DNA from: Azospirillum agricola
GTDB lineage: Bacteria > Pseudomonadota > Alphaproteobacteria > Azospirillales > Azospirillaceae
Length of the DNA: 64,000 nt
Assembly (NCBI RefSeq): GCF_017876095.1
Contig: NZ_JAGINM010000017.1
Coordinates: 105,705 to 169,704, forward strand
Direction of reading: 5' to 3'
Shown here piece after piece: positions 31,119 to 40,119 of the stretch. The notes under the pieces are model-generated. The model saw only the letters and a program-made list of their open reading frames with translations, did not search any database and was not told where the DNA came from. A program made the translations under genes and the position numbers. Positions within the stretch are counted from its first letter, which is position 1. Every line of letters starts with the position of its first letter.

Positions 31119-32849
31119 TCAGGCCTTCACGCCCATGCGCCGCATGATCGTCCATTGCTGGGCGACCGACAGCAGGTTGTTCCAGGCCCAGTAGATCACC
31201 AGGCCGGCCGGGAAGCCGGCGAGCATGAAGGTGAAGATGATGGGCAGGAACTGGAAGACCTTCTGCTGCACCGGGTCCGGCGGGGCCGGGTTCATCTTCT
31301 GCTGCAACCACATCGTCACGCCCATGATCAGCGGCCAGGCGCCGAGATGCAGCATGGCGGGCGGATCCCAGGGGATCAGGCCGAACAGGTTGAATATGGT
31401 CGTCGGATCGGGCGAGGACAGGTCGTGGATCCAGCCGAAGAAGGGCGCGTGCCGCATCTCGATGGTCACGAACAGCACCTTGTAGAGCGCGAAGAACACC
31501 GGAATCTGGATCAGGATCGGCAGGCAGCCCGACACCGGCGAGACCTTCTCGCGCTTGTACATGGCCATCAGTTCCTGGTTCATCCGGGCCTGATCGTCGC
31601 CGAACTTCTCCCGCAGCTCCTGCATCTTGGGCTGGAGCGCCTTCATCTTGCTCATCGCCTGGTAGGACTTGTTGGCGAGCGGGAAGAAGACGGCCTTGAC
31701 GCAGATGGTCAGCATCAGGATGGCCAGACCGAAGTTGCCGATCACCCGCGCGAAGAAGTCCAGCGCGTAGAAGAACGGCTTGGTCAGGAAGTAGAACCAG
31801 CCGAAATCGATCGCGAGGTCGAAGTTCTTGATGCCCAGCGAGTCGGCGTAGCCGTCCAGCAGCTTCACCTGCTTGGCGCCGGCGAACAGGCGCGCGGTCT
31901 GCTCGATGGCGGCGCCCGGCGCGACCTCGACGGCGGCGCCCATGGTGTCGGTCTGGTAGCGGTCGGTGTTGCCCGTCGTGGTGTGGACGTAGCGGGCGGT
32001 GACCTTCTCCTTCTGGTCGGGGACCAGCGAGACCAGCCAGTACTTGTCGGTGATGCCGATCCAGCCGCCGGTGGTCTCCTTGGCGATGGTGCCGGCCTTG
32101 CGGACGCTGTCGTAGGACTCTTCCGAAAGCTTGCCGTCGAAGACGCCGAGCGGGCCCTCATGCAGGATGTAGTAGCCCGAGGTGTGCGGCGTGCCGCTGC
32201 GCGAGACGAGGCTGTAGGGCAGCAGGCGCACCGGCGCGCCGCCGGTGTTGCGCACCGTCTGCGTCACCGTGAACATGAAATCGTTGTCGACCGCGACCTT
32301 GCGCTCGAACACCAGACCCTGGCCGTTGTCCCAGGTCAGGACCAGCGGCTTGGCCGGAGTCAGGGCGGCGGCGTCGGCCTTCCAGACGGTCTTGTCGTTG
32401 GGCGTGGCGACCGCGCGGTCCTCCGGCACCCAGCCGAACTCGGCGTAATAGGCCTGCGGCGTGCCGGCCGGGGCGAGCAGCACGATCTCCGGGCTCTTGG
32501 GGTCCGGGGTCTCGCGGTAGGTCGCCAGCGTGAGGTCGTCGATGCGGCCGCCGACGAGGTTGACCGAGCCGTGCAGCGACGGGGTGTCGATCTTCACCCG
32601 CGACCCCGCCGCGACCTGCTCGGCCACCAGCGTGGCGCGGTCCTTGGCGACCTCGACGGCCGTGCCGGGGACTTGAGCGCCGGGCACGCCGGGCGCCGGC
32701 GCGTTGACCGTCTGCTCCGTCTGCGCGGCCTGCTGGGCGGCGAGTTGCCTCTGCTGCTCCACCCGGGGCTTCTCGTAGAAATACTGGAAGCCGAGCAGGA
32801 TGGCGATCGACAGGGCAATCGCGATGATGAGGTTGCGTTGGTCGGTCAT
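31119..32849 (-). CDS. yidC: membrane protein insertase YidC
   Basis: 576 residues, the Gram-negative form: N-terminal helix (LIIAIALSIAILLGFQYFY), a Pro/Ala/Gln linker, large periplasmic domain, and a C-terminal insertase core of five helices (from FYFLTKPFFYALDFFARVIGNFGLAIL to GLVIYWAWNNLLSVAQQW). The Oxa1-family hairpin MSKMKALQPKMQELREKFGDD is present. Inserts proteins into the inner membrane with or without SecYEG. Follows yidD after 58 bp. Confidence 0.97.
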   Translation of the reverse strand: MTDQRNLIIAIALSIAILLGFQYFYEKPRVEQQRQLAAQQAAQTEQTVNAPAPGVPGAQVPGTAVEVAKDRATLVAEQVAAGSRVKIDTPSLHGSVNLVGGRIDDLTLATYRETPDPKSPEIVLLAPAGTPQAYYAEFGWVPEDRAVATPNDKTVWKADAAALTPAKPLVLTWDNGQGLVFERKVAVDNDFMFTVTQTVRNTGGAPVRLLPYSLVSRSGTPHTSGYYILHEGPLGVFDGKLSEESYDSVRKAGTIAKETTGGWIGITDKYWLVSLVPDQKEKVTARYVHTTTGNTDRYQTDTMGAAVEVAPGAAIEQTARLFAGAKQVKLLDGYADSLGIKNFDLAIDFGWFYFLTKPFFYALDFFARVIGNFGLAILMLTICVKAVFFPLANKSYQAMSKMKALQPKMQELREKFGDDQARMNQELMAMYKREKVSPVSGCLPILIQIPVFFALYKVLFVTIEMRHAPFFGWIHDLSSPDPTTIFNLFGLIPWDPPAMLHLGAWPLIMGVTMWLQQKMNPAPPDPVQQKVFQFLPIIFTFMLAGFPAGLVIYWAWNNLLSVAQQWTIMRRMGVKA

Positions 32850-32907
32850 GGCGTCCCGGTTGCCGTGGGGCCTTCGAAAAACATCAGGCGGCGTTTGCGC
32901 GGACTAG

Positions 32908-33231
32908 TTACGGGTTTTCGCGGCGCGCGGCAACAGTCGCCTGCCCGCGGGATGCCCCGTGATGATGGTGGTGATGGCGATGCGCCGGGTCGGGAACCGG
33001 GTCGTAGCCCGATCCGCCCCAGGGATGGCAGCGCGCGATCCGCCGCAGCGTCAGCCAGCCGCCACGGATCGCTCCGTGCTTTTCGAGCGCTTCGATGGAA
33101 TAGCGGGAGCAGGTCGGCTGGAAGCGGCAATGCATGCCGATGAAGGGCGACAGCGTCCAGCGGTAGAGATAGACCAGCGCGCGCAGCGCGTGGGCAAGCG
33201 GGCTCATGCGGGGCGGGCTCATGCGGGGCAT
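32908..33231 (-). CDS. yidD: membrane protein insertion efficiency factor YidD
   Basis: 107 residues. Core LVYLYRWTLSPFIGMHCRFQPTCSRYSIEALEKHGAIRGGWLTLRRIARCHPWGGSGYDPVP is the family signature, including the conserved cysteines. Start at 33231 has AAGGGG 6 nt upstream; two further in-frame ATGs lie just downstream. The C-terminal tail contains six consecutive histidines, unusual but variable in this family. Sits in the standard rpmH-rnpA-yidD-yidC order. Confidence 0.94.
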   Translation of the reverse strand: MPRMSPPRMSPLAHALRALVYLYRWTLSPFIGMHCRFQPTCSRYSIEALEKHGAIRGGWLTLRRIARCHPWGGSGYDPVPDPAHRHHHHHHGASRGQATVAARRENP

Positions 33232-33246
33232 CCGAGTCCCCTTTTC

Positions 33247-33681
33247 CTAACCCTCGCCCGTGCCGGCGGAAGCGTCGGCCGCCAGGGCGGCGGGAAGGGA
33301 GGACGGCGCGTCGCGCCACAGGCCGAGCCGCTTCAGCCCGGCGGTCAGATCGCCGAGAAGCTCAAGCCACGGCCGTCCGGCCGTGCCGCCGCGCGCCACC
33401 AGGACGAAGTCGTGTCCGGGAAGCGCGTGAACCGGGAGAATTTGCCGAGCCGCCTCGCGCAAACGGCGGCGGGCGCGATTGCGCACCACCGCGTTGCCGA
33501 CCTTGCGGCTCGCCGTCAGCCCGAGACGGACCGTCACCCCGCCATCGGCGGGGCGCTGCCGGTCGTCGTGCCGACGCACCTGGAGGATCAGGCCGGGCGC
33601 CACATGCTTGCGCCGTGTCCCGGCCACGGCCAGAAACTCCGGCCGCCGCATCAGGCGCCCGACCGCGCGGCCCGGCGCCAT
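33247..33681 (-). CDS. rnpA: ribonuclease P protein component
   Basis: 144 residues, long for the family because of an N-terminal extension and an Ala-rich tail. The RNR box VVRNRARRRLREAAR and LGLTASRKVGNA are present. Binds RNase P RNA to mature tRNA 5' ends. Only 8 bp follow the rpmH stop. Confidence 0.94.
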   Translation of the reverse strand: MAPGRAVGRLMRRPEFLAVAGTRRKHVAPGLILQVRRHDDRQRPADGGVTVRLGLTASRKVGNAVVRNRARRRLREAARQILPVHALPGHDFVLVARGGTAGRPWLELLGDLTAGLKRLGLWRDAPSSLPAALAADASAGTGEG

Positions 33682-33689
33682 CACCGGAC

Positions 33690-33824
33690 TTAGGCGCTCA
33701 GGACCTTGCGGCCGCGGGCGCGGCGGCGGGCGATGACCTTGCGGCCGCCGACGGTGGCCATGCGGGCGCGGAAGCCGTGGCGATGCTTACGCACGATGTT
33801 GCTGGGCTGGAACGTGCGCTTCAT
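33690..33824 (-). CDS. rpmH: 50S ribosomal protein L34
   Basis: 44 residues: MKRTFQPSNIVRKHRHGFRA followed by RMATVGGRKVIARRRARGRK and VLSA, a complete L34. Strong ribosome site GAGGAG before ATG 33824. First gene of the rpmH-rnpA-yidD-yidC run; the 95-bp gap upstream contains a GC-rich hairpin (33868-33887). Confidence 0.97.
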   Translation of the reverse strand: MKRTFQPSNIVRKHRHGFRARMATVGGRKVIARRRARGRKVLSA

Positions 33825-33919
33825 GGCGCCTACTCCTCAAAAGAATGGTGGGTTTGGGGACGACAGCGCCCGGCCGGGGCCGGGCGCCGAACTCATGAAC
33901 CTGCGAAAGGAACGCAGCC

Positions 33920-34312
33920 TTACTCGGCGGCGGCCTTCTTGACGATGCCGTGGCCGGTCGTGCGCTCGGTGATGCGGGCCGACTTGCCGCGACGATCGCG
34001 CAGATAGTACAGCTTGGCGCGGCGGACGGCGCCCTTGCGGACCAGCTCGATCGAGTCGATGCGCGGCGAGTAGAGCGGGAACACGCGCTCCACGCCTTCG
34101 CCGTAGCTGATCTTGCGGACGGTGAAGGACGAATTCACACCGGCGTTCTTGCGGGCGATCACGACGCCCTCATAGGCCTGGACGCGCTCGCGCGTGCCTT
34201 CGACGACCTTCACGTTCACGCGGACGGTGTCGCCCGACGAGAAAGCGGGAATCGTCTTGCCGCCGAGGGCCTTCTCGATCTGCTCCTGCTCGAGCTGCTG
34301 CAACAGGTTCAT
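33920..34312 (-). CDS. rplS: 50S ribosomal protein L19
   Basis: 130 residues. L19 lies at the subunit interface. Typical text: SGDTVRVNVKVVEGTRERVQAYEGVVIARKN, SYGEGVERVFPLYSPRID, GAVRRAKLYYLRDRRGKSARI. Last gene of the ffh-rpsP-rimM-trmD-rplS operon. Confidence 0.97.
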   Translation of the reverse strand: MNLLQQLEQEQIEKALGGKTIPAFSSGDTVRVNVKVVEGTRERVQAYEGVVIARKNAGVNSSFTVRKISYGEGVERVFPLYSPRIDSIELVRKGAVRRAKLYYLRDRRGKSARITERTTGHGIVKKAAAE

Positions 34313-34354
34313 AGCACTATCCCTCTTTCATTCGGCGCGCCTCGCGGCGGACCG

Positions 34355-35167
34355 TCACTCCGGTTTCGGATCGCGCCGGCGAACCTGCCGTCGACCCTTG
34401 TTCATCTCAGCGTTCCTGGCCCGGCGTTCCGCCTCGTAGGGGGACCACAGGTCGGGCCGTCGGGCCTCCGTGATCCTCTCCGCCTCGGCGAGCCGCCAAG
34501 CCCGTACCTTCTCATGGTGCCCGGAAAGCAGAACCTCCGGCACCGCGCGCTCCACCCCCTGCCCGTCGGTCCAGACCGCCGGGCGGGTGTAGTGGGGGTA
34601 TTCCAGCAGCCCCCGCTCGAAACTCTCCTCCCCCGCCGTCTCCGTGTTGCCCATGACGCCGGGGAGCAAGCGCACCACCGCGTCGATCAAACACAGAGCG
34701 GCGGGTTCGCCGCCGGACAGCACGAAATCCCCGAGGCTGACCTCCTCGAGGCCGTGCGCGTCCAGGACCCGCTCGTCCACCCCCTCGTACCGGCCGCAGA
34801 GCAGCGTCACCACCGGGGTGGCGGCCAGCTCCTTGACCAGCGCCTGGTCCAGCACCCGTCCGCGCGGCGACAGGTAGATCGCCTTGCCGCGTCCCGGCGC
34901 CCCCACAGGCCCGGCCGTCGCGGTCAAGGCCGCGTCCAGCACGTCGGGCCGCATGACCATGCCGGCCCCTCCGCCGAAAGGGGTGTCGTCGACGGAGCGG
35001 TGTTTATCGCGCGCGAACGAGCGAATGTCCACCGATTCCAGCGCCCAGACTCCATTTTCCAGCGCCTTGCCGGCCAGACTCTGGCCGAGCGGCCCCGGAA
35101 ACATCTCCGGGAACAGCGTCAGAACCTTGGCGGTCCAGACCAGCGGGCCGTCGGCGCCGTGATTCAC
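34355..35167 (-). CDS. trmD: tRNA (guanine37-N1)-methyltransferase
   Basis: 270 residues. SAM-dependent m1G37 methylation that prevents frameshifting. SPOUT-fold motifs: LTLFPEMFPGPLGQSL, DDTPFGGGAGMVMRPDVL, LLCGRYEGVDERV and SLGDFVLSGGEPAALCLIDAVVRLLPGVMGN (the knot). Start codon overlaps the rimM stop by 4 nt (ATGA). Confidence 0.97.
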   Translation of the reverse strand: MNHGADGPLVWTAKVLTLFPEMFPGPLGQSLAGKALENGVWALESVDIRSFARDKHRSVDDTPFGGGAGMVMRPDVLDAALTATAGPVGAPGRGKAIYLSPRGRVLDQALVKELAATPVVTLLCGRYEGVDERVLDAHGLEEVSLGDFVLSGGEPAALCLIDAVVRLLPGVMGNTETAGEESFERGLLEYPHYTRPAVWTDGQGVERAVPEVLLSGHHEKVRAWRLAEAERITEARRPDLWSPYEAERRARNAEMNKGRRQVRRRDPKPE

Positions 35168-35721
35168 GGCTCCTCCTCCCCGCCTTCCCCTTCCGCGTCG
35201 TCATCCTGGCCCTCGCGGGCCTCGATCACGGCGGGCAGATCGACGACGATTCGGCCGCCGCGCACGTCCACCACCGGCACGCAGGCCTTGGAGAAGGGCA
35301 GCATCTCCAGGGCACCGGACGCGACCCGGATCTCCAGGACGTCGCCGCCCCCGAAATCATAGATCGCCTTCACCGTGCCGTAGAGGCCGCCCTCGGCGAG
35401 TTCCGCCCGCAAACCGATCAGGTCGGCGTGGTAGAACTCGTCCTCGTCCTCCGTCTCCGGCAGGGCGGCGCGGTCCACGTAGAGCCGCACCCCGGCCAGA
35501 GCCTGGGCCTGTTCACGGGTGGCGACGCCCTCGACCTTGGCCAGGAACAGATCCTTGGCCTTGCCCTGGAGCGCCAGCCGGAAGCTGCGGCCGCCCGTTT
35601 CGTCGGACAGCGCGCCGTAGGCCACCACGTCGGCGGGGTCCTGGGTGAAGCTGCGCAGCTTCACCAGCCCCCGCACGCCGTGCGATCCCGCGAACTGGCC
35701 GACGCAAAGCTTGCTGGTCAT
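35164..35721 (-). CDS. rimM: 16S rRNA processing protein RimM
   Basis: 185 residues: N-terminal RimM beta-barrel (CVGQFAGSHGVRGLVKLRSFT) and C-terminal PRC-barrel (EFYHADLIGLRAELAEGGLYGTVKAIYDFGGGDVLEI), with an acidic tail. Assists 30S head assembly with S19. ATG 35721 aligns with the family; a GTG at 35739 is possible. Confidence 0.94.
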   Translation of the reverse strand: MTSKLCVGQFAGSHGVRGLVKLRSFTQDPADVVAYGALSDETGGRSFRLALQGKAKDLFLAKVEGVATREQAQALAGVRLYVDRAALPETEDEDEFYHADLIGLRAELAEGGLYGTVKAIYDFGGGDVLEIRVASGALEMLPFSKACVPVVDVRGGRIVVDLPAVIEAREGQDDDAEGEGGEEEP

Positions 35722-35757
35722 CGTGGGAGCGCCCGACACCGAACCTCAGCCCCGATC

Positions 35758-36111
35758 TCAGCCTTCGGCCGCGGCGCGGGCGGCGGCCTCGGCCTTCAGA
35801 CGCTCCTGGGCCTTGGCCTTCGGGGCGGACTTCTTCGGGGTCTCGCTGACGGCGCGCTTCTCGATCAGGCCGGCGTTGGCGAAGAACAGGGCGACGCGGT
35901 CCGTCGGCTGGCCGCCGACCGACAGCCAATGCTTGGCGCGCTCGGCGTCCAGCACGATGCGCTGCTCGTGCTCGCGCGGCAGCATCGGGTTGTAGGTGCC
36001 GATCTTCTCGATGAAGCGGCCGTCGCGCGGGCTGCGGGCGTCGGCGACGACGATCGCGTAGAACGGACGCTTCTTGGCGCCACCGCGGGCCAGACGAATC
36101 TTGAGAGCCAT
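35758..36111 (-). CDS. rpsP: 30S ribosomal protein S16
   Basis: 117 residues. MALKIRLARGGAKKRPFYAI is the canonical N-terminus; DGRFIEKIGTYNPM follows. A C-terminal Lys/Ala/Glu-rich extension is normal in alphaproteobacteria. Lies 71 bp after ffh and 36 bp before rimM. Confidence 0.97.
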   Translation of the reverse strand: MALKIRLARGGAKKRPFYAIVVADARSPRDGRFIEKIGTYNPMLPREHEQRIVLDAERAKHWLSVGGQPTDRVALFFANAGLIEKRAVSETPKKSAPKAKAQERLKAEAAARAAAEG

Positions 36112-36182
36112 GGGTCGAAACACTTTCCTGTTGGAACGTTGACAACAACCGCGCGAAACGCGCGCTTTCCCTTCGCGGGGGC

Positions 36183-37550
36183 CTACATCGGCCCCCGGAA
36201 ATTCTTCGGCAGAAGCCCTTGCAGCCCTTGGCGCATCAGGCCCTTCTTGCCCAGCTTCTGCACCTGCTTCATCATCCCGCGCATGGTCTCGAACTGCTTG
36301 AGCAGCTTGTTGACCTCCTGCACCGAGGTGCCGGAGCCGGCGGCGATGCGCTTGCGGCGCGACGCCTTGATGATGTCGGGGTTCTTCCGCTCCGCCTTGG
36401 TCATCGAGGAGATGATCGCCTCCTGGCGCTTGATCATCCCATCGTCGATGTTGGCGTCCTTCATCTGGTTCTTGATCTTGCCGATGCCGGGCAGCATCCC
36501 CATCAGGCCGGACATGCCGCCCATCTTGCGGAGCTGCTTGAGCTGCATCGCCATGTCGTCGAGGTCGAAGCCCTGGCCCTTCTCCATCTTGCGGGCGAGC
36601 TTCTCGGCCTCGTCCTTGTCGATGGTCTCGACGGCCTTCTCGACCAGCGACACGACGTCGCCCATGCCGAGGATGCGGCCGGCGATGCGGTCGGGATGGA
36701 AGGGCTCCAGCGCGTCGATCTTCTCGCCGACGCCCAGCAGCTTGATCGGCTTGCCGGTGATCTGCCGCATCGACAGGGCGGCGCCGCCGCGCGCGTCGCC
36801 GTCGATGCGCGTCAGCATGATGCCGGTGATGCCGACCTTGTCGTTGAAGTTGGTGGCGACGGTGACGGCGTCCTGGCCGGTCATCGCGTCGGCGACCAGC
36901 AGCGTCTCCGCCGGCTTGGTCGCGTCGCGGACCGCCGCGACCTCGGCCATCAGCTCCTCGTCGATCGACAGCCGGCCGGCGGTGTCGAGCATGACGACGT
37001 CGTAGCCTTCCAGCCGGCCCGTCTCCAGGGCGCGCCTGGCGATGGCGATGGGGTCCTGGCCGGGGACGATCGGGAGCGTGGCGACGCCGACCTGCTCGCC
37101 CAGCACCTTGAGCTGCTCCTGCGCGGCCGGACGGCGGACGTCCAGCGAGGCCATCAGGACCTTCTTGCGGTCCCGGGTCTTCAGGCGCAGCGCGATCTTG
37201 GCGGTGCTGGTGGTCTTGCCCGAGCCCTGGAGGCCGACCATCAGGATCGGCACCGGGGCGGCGGCGTTCAGGTTGATGTCGACGCCCTCGCCCAGCATCT
37301 CCACGAGGTTGTCGTGGACGATCTTGATGACCTGCTGGCCGGGGGAGACGGAGCGCAGGACCTCCTGCCCGACGGCGCGTTCCTTGACCTGGGTCACGAA
37401 CTGCTTGACGACCGGCAGGGCGACGTCGGCTTCGAGCAGGGCCACGCGCACTTCGCGCAGCGCGGCGGAGACATCCTCCTCGCTCAGCGCGCCGCGGCGG
37501 CGCAGCTTGTCGAAGATGTCGCCCAGACGTCCGGTCAGGCCTTCGAACAT
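36183..37550 (-). CDS. ffh: signal recognition particle protein Ffh
   Basis: 455 residues. NG GTPase domain (GLQGSGKTTSTAKIA, DTAGRLS, LTRIDGDARGGAAL) then the Met-rich M domain (MRGMMKQVQKLGKKGLMRQ) that binds 4.5S RNA and signal peptides. Targets nascent membrane proteins to SecYEG/YidC; yidC is in the same leftward block. Confidence 0.97.
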   Translation of the reverse strand: MFEGLTGRLGDIFDKLRRRGALSEEDVSAALREVRVALLEADVALPVVKQFVTQVKERAVGQEVLRSVSPGQQVIKIVHDNLVEMLGEGVDINLNAAAPVPILMVGLQGSGKTTSTAKIALRLKTRDRKKVLMASLDVRRPAAQEQLKVLGEQVGVATLPIVPGQDPIAIARRALETGRLEGYDVVMLDTAGRLSIDEELMAEVAAVRDATKPAETLLVADAMTGQDAVTVATNFNDKVGITGIMLTRIDGDARGGAALSMRQITGKPIKLLGVGEKIDALEPFHPDRIAGRILGMGDVVSLVEKAVETIDKDEAEKLARKMEKGQGFDLDDMAMQLKQLRKMGGMSGLMGMLPGIGKIKNQMKDANIDDGMIKRQEAIISSMTKAERKNPDIIKASRRKRIAAGSGTSVQEVNKLLKQFETMRGMMKQVQKLGKKGLMRQGLQGLLPKNFRGPM

Positions 37551-37694
37551 GGGGTTGCGGTTCCTATCGGTCTCGGGTCCGTCGTCCGCACAAGCACAAA
37601 AGCGCCAGTGCGCGACAACTCGCGGACTGGCGGAGATACCCGGCGTCGGGCCGGGGTACCCGGTCTATCGGCTTGGCGGAAGACAGGTCGGCGG

Positions 37695-37723
37695 ACCATA
37701 GAGAAGCCGAAAGGCCGAGTCAA
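37695..37723 (-). promoter_or_regulatory. sigma-70 promoter of the ffh operon
   Basis: On the minus strand TTGACT, 17-bp spacer, TATGGT, about 140 nt before the ffh ATG. It is in the 303-bp divergent gap 37551-37853, which has no gene. The pentapeptide gene must also start here; TTGACC at 37811 is a possible -35 but lacks a good -10. Confidence 0.7.
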
Positions 37724-37853
37724 CACCTCCAAGATCGGGCTTGCCGAGCACCCGTTATCGGTGGAAAAATTTTGTCACATCTTTTCGACCCTTAACGATT
37801 CTTTTGGCTCTTGACCGCACAGTGGGCAACCACACTGAGAAGGTTTTCCGGCG

Positions 37854-39209
37854 ATGTCGTCCGCCCAGGGCTTCGGTTCCAGCACGCCGCGCACCAAGCT
37901 GACGCAGAGCCAGCTCAACGCCATCCTGTTGCGGCACCAGGCCTTCCGCAAGAGCCAGCCCGGCGGCGTGCGCGCCAACCTGAAGATGCGCGACCTGTCG
38001 CACCTCGACCTGTCGGGCATCGACCTGTCCGACGCCGACCTGTCCGGCGCCAAGCTGTTCAGCGCCCGGCTGACCGCCGCCAACCTGTCCAACGCCAATC
38101 TCTACGCCGCCGACCTGCGGCTCGCCAACCTGGAGAAGGCCGACCTGCGGCGCGCCGACCTGCGCGGCGCCTGCCTGCGCGGCGCCGTGCTGAGCGAGGC
38201 GACGCTGGTCGAGGTCGATCTGCGCGACGGCACGCTCCTTCATTACAGCGGCGGCGAGATGATCGCCCACCAGTACGACGATTCGGTGCTGACGTCCGAG
38301 CTGACGGCGGCGACCATCCGCGGCGCCGACCTGTCGCGGGCCAAGATCGCCAACGCCTTCGTCATGCAGACCGACCTGACCGACGCCATCCTGCGCGGCA
38401 CCAAGTTCATGCGGGCCAACCTGACCGGTTCCAACATGACCGGCTGCGACCTGACCGACGCCGACCTGACCGAGGCCAACCTGTCGGGCGCCAAGCTGTC
38501 GGGCGCGGTGATGACCGGCTGCGCCATCAACCGCACCAACTTCACCGGCGCCACCCTGATCGGCGCGATCCTCGACGCCGCGCAGCTGCGCTCGCCCAAC
38601 CTCCAGGCGGCGGTGCTGGCCAAGGCGCTGGAGAATCCCGACGACGACCTGCGCGAGATCCTGACCGAGCATCTGTCCTGGATCGACAGCGGCGGCAAGG
38701 CCGGCAAGCGCGCCGACCTGTCGGCGCTCGACCTGTCGGGGCGCAAGCTGGACGGCATCAACCTGTCCGCCGCCATCCTGCAATGCATCGCGCTGCGCGG
38801 CGCCAACCTGAGCGGCGTGGCGATGGCGATCGCCGACCTGTCGCTGGCCGACCTGCGCAAGGTCGACTTCACCGGCGCCGACCTGCGCGGCGCCAACCTG
38901 GAGCGGGCGACCCTGACCGGCGCCAACCTGACCGGGGCGCAGCTCGGTCCGGTCCACATCCAGACGATGAGCGGCCATGTCTGGCGCGCCAACCTCCAGC
39001 GCGCCCGGCTCGGCATGGCGATCCTCCAGAACGCCGACCTGCGCAAGGCGAACCTGGCCGGCGCCAATCTGGCCGGCGCCGACCTGCGCGGCGCCAACCT
39101 CAGCGAGGCCGACCTGACCGGGGCCGACCTGACCGGGGCGGTGCTGGACGGCGCCACGCTGGACAAGGCCAACACCATCGACGCCATCGGCTTCGCGGCG
39201 GCCATCTGA
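37854..39209 (+). CDS. pentapeptide-repeat protein, two blocks
   Basis: 451 residues, most of them A(D/N)LxG-type pentapeptides that build a right-handed quadrilateral beta-helix. Block 1 is about residues 45-260, interrupted by a non-repeat insert (LLHYSGGEMIAHQYDDSVL); block 2 about 290-450. Each block is preceded by a similar helix-plus-GG segment (LNAILLRHQAFRKSQPGGVRANL; LREILTEHLSWIDSGGKAGKRADL), suggesting an internal duplication. No signal peptide or enzyme domain. Function unknown. Its 3' end is 13 bp from the opposing gene. Confidence 0.85.
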   Translation: MSSAQGFGSSTPRTKLTQSQLNAILLRHQAFRKSQPGGVRANLKMRDLSHLDLSGIDLSDADLSGAKLFSARLTAANLSNANLYAADLRLANLEKADLRRADLRGACLRGAVLSEATLVEVDLRDGTLLHYSGGEMIAHQYDDSVLTSELTAATIRGADLSRAKIANAFVMQTDLTDAILRGTKFMRANLTGSNMTGCDLTDADLTEANLSGAKLSGAVMTGCAINRTNFTGATLIGAILDAAQLRSPNLQAAVLAKALENPDDDLREILTEHLSWIDSGGKAGKRADLSALDLSGRKLDGINLSAAILQCIALRGANLSGVAMAIADLSLADLRKVDFTGADLRGANLERATLTGANLTGAQLGPVHIQTMSGHVWRANLQRARLGMAILQNADLRKANLAGANLAGADLRGANLSEADLTGADLTGAVLDGATLDKANTIDAIGFAAAI

Positions 39210-39222
39210 ACTCCGCCGGGGA

Positions 39223-39888
39223 TCACCGGGCCGGCTGGTGCTCCATCCAGGCGCCGGAGCCATAAACGGTGCGGACGTGCCGGACCAGCAGGTTCCGGGC
39301 GTCGATCAACTGCGCCATCCGCTCGCGGCAGGCGACGACGCCGGTGTCCGGGTGGTAGACCGGCGCCAGTTCGCGGAAGCGGCGGCGCACCTGCTCCTCG
39401 TCGAAGCACCATTCATTGACGAAGCCAAACATCTGCACCGCATCGCGCAGCTCGGTGACGCGCCCATCGAGCGGCTGGAAGGACAGCCGCTTCAGCGCGT
39501 GGGCCAGAGTCTTGTTGCGGTAGCCCAGCGTCTCGACCGCCGCCTCCAGCCGCCCGACGTCGGCGGCGGGAACGATGCGGAAGGCCGGGTCGGCGAGCGC
39601 CACCGCGGCGGCCAACGCCCGGCGGACGGCGGAATCGGTGGCGGTGACGACCGGGCGTAGAGGCAGGGTCACACGGCCGTCCACGTCGCACTCCCCCGGA
39701 TCGCAGGCGCCGTCCGGCACCAGCAGCAGCGCCGCCAGGGCGAGGGCCGAGGGATCGGTCCGCTTCGCGGCGGCCAGCGCGCGCACCGCCCCGGCGAGGC
39801 GGGCGCCGCAGGGAAGGCCGCGGCCGGACGGCAACACCGTGTCCGGCTCATCCGGGGCGTCGCAGGAAAGGCCATCCGGAACGGTCAT
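39223..39888 (-). CDS. J-domain-like protein, 221 aa
   Basis: The last 70 residues look like a DnaJ domain: helix CFDEEQVRRRFRELAPVY, the HPD tripeptide (179-181) and helix ERMAQLIDARNLLVRHV. The first 130 residues are Ala-rich with a cysteine pair (GACDPGECDVDG) and match nothing I recognise. HPD is the residue set that stimulates Hsp70 ATPase, so this may be a DnaK co-chaperone of unusual build. ATG 39888 chosen; GTG 39897 is an alternative. Preceded by a 231-bp gap without a gene. Confidence 0.55.
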   Translation of the reverse strand: MTVPDGLSCDAPDEPDTVLPSGRGLPCGARLAGAVRALAAAKRTDPSALALAALLLVPDGACDPGECDVDGRVTLPLRPVVTATDSAVRRALAAAVALADPAFRIVPAADVGRLEAAVETLGYRNKTLAHALKRLSFQPLDGRVTELRDAVQMFGFVNEWCFDEEQVRRRFRELAPVYHPDTGVVACRERMAQLIDARNLLVRHVRTVYGSGAWMEHQPAR

Positions 39889-40119
39889 CGTCGACACCAG
39901 CGGCTTGGGTGGGCGCCGGGAGTCTACCCGGGGGCCGGATTCTCCGCAACCGCGCTGTACGGCGCCGTCGGCGTAACGCGGCTGGGTTGCAGCGCGGCAT
40001 CGAGGGGACTGCTCCCGTCGCCAGATGCGCGCCCACAGGCATCCCTGCCCCACCCCGGCCCTCCCCGTCAGGCGGAGGAACCGACGCAGGAGCTTTGTCG
40101 GCGTTCGGCGGCGGCGGCT

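Noticed and set aside
32940..32975. His6 run taken as a cloning-vector tag
   Set aside because: It is inside a normal yidD gene in the conserved operon order, with mixed His codons.
37854..39209. Qnr-like gyrase-protecting pentapeptide protein
   Set aside because: Length, two-block structure and repeats (A-D/N-L-x-G) do not match Qnr, which has a single helix of about 215 residues with loops.
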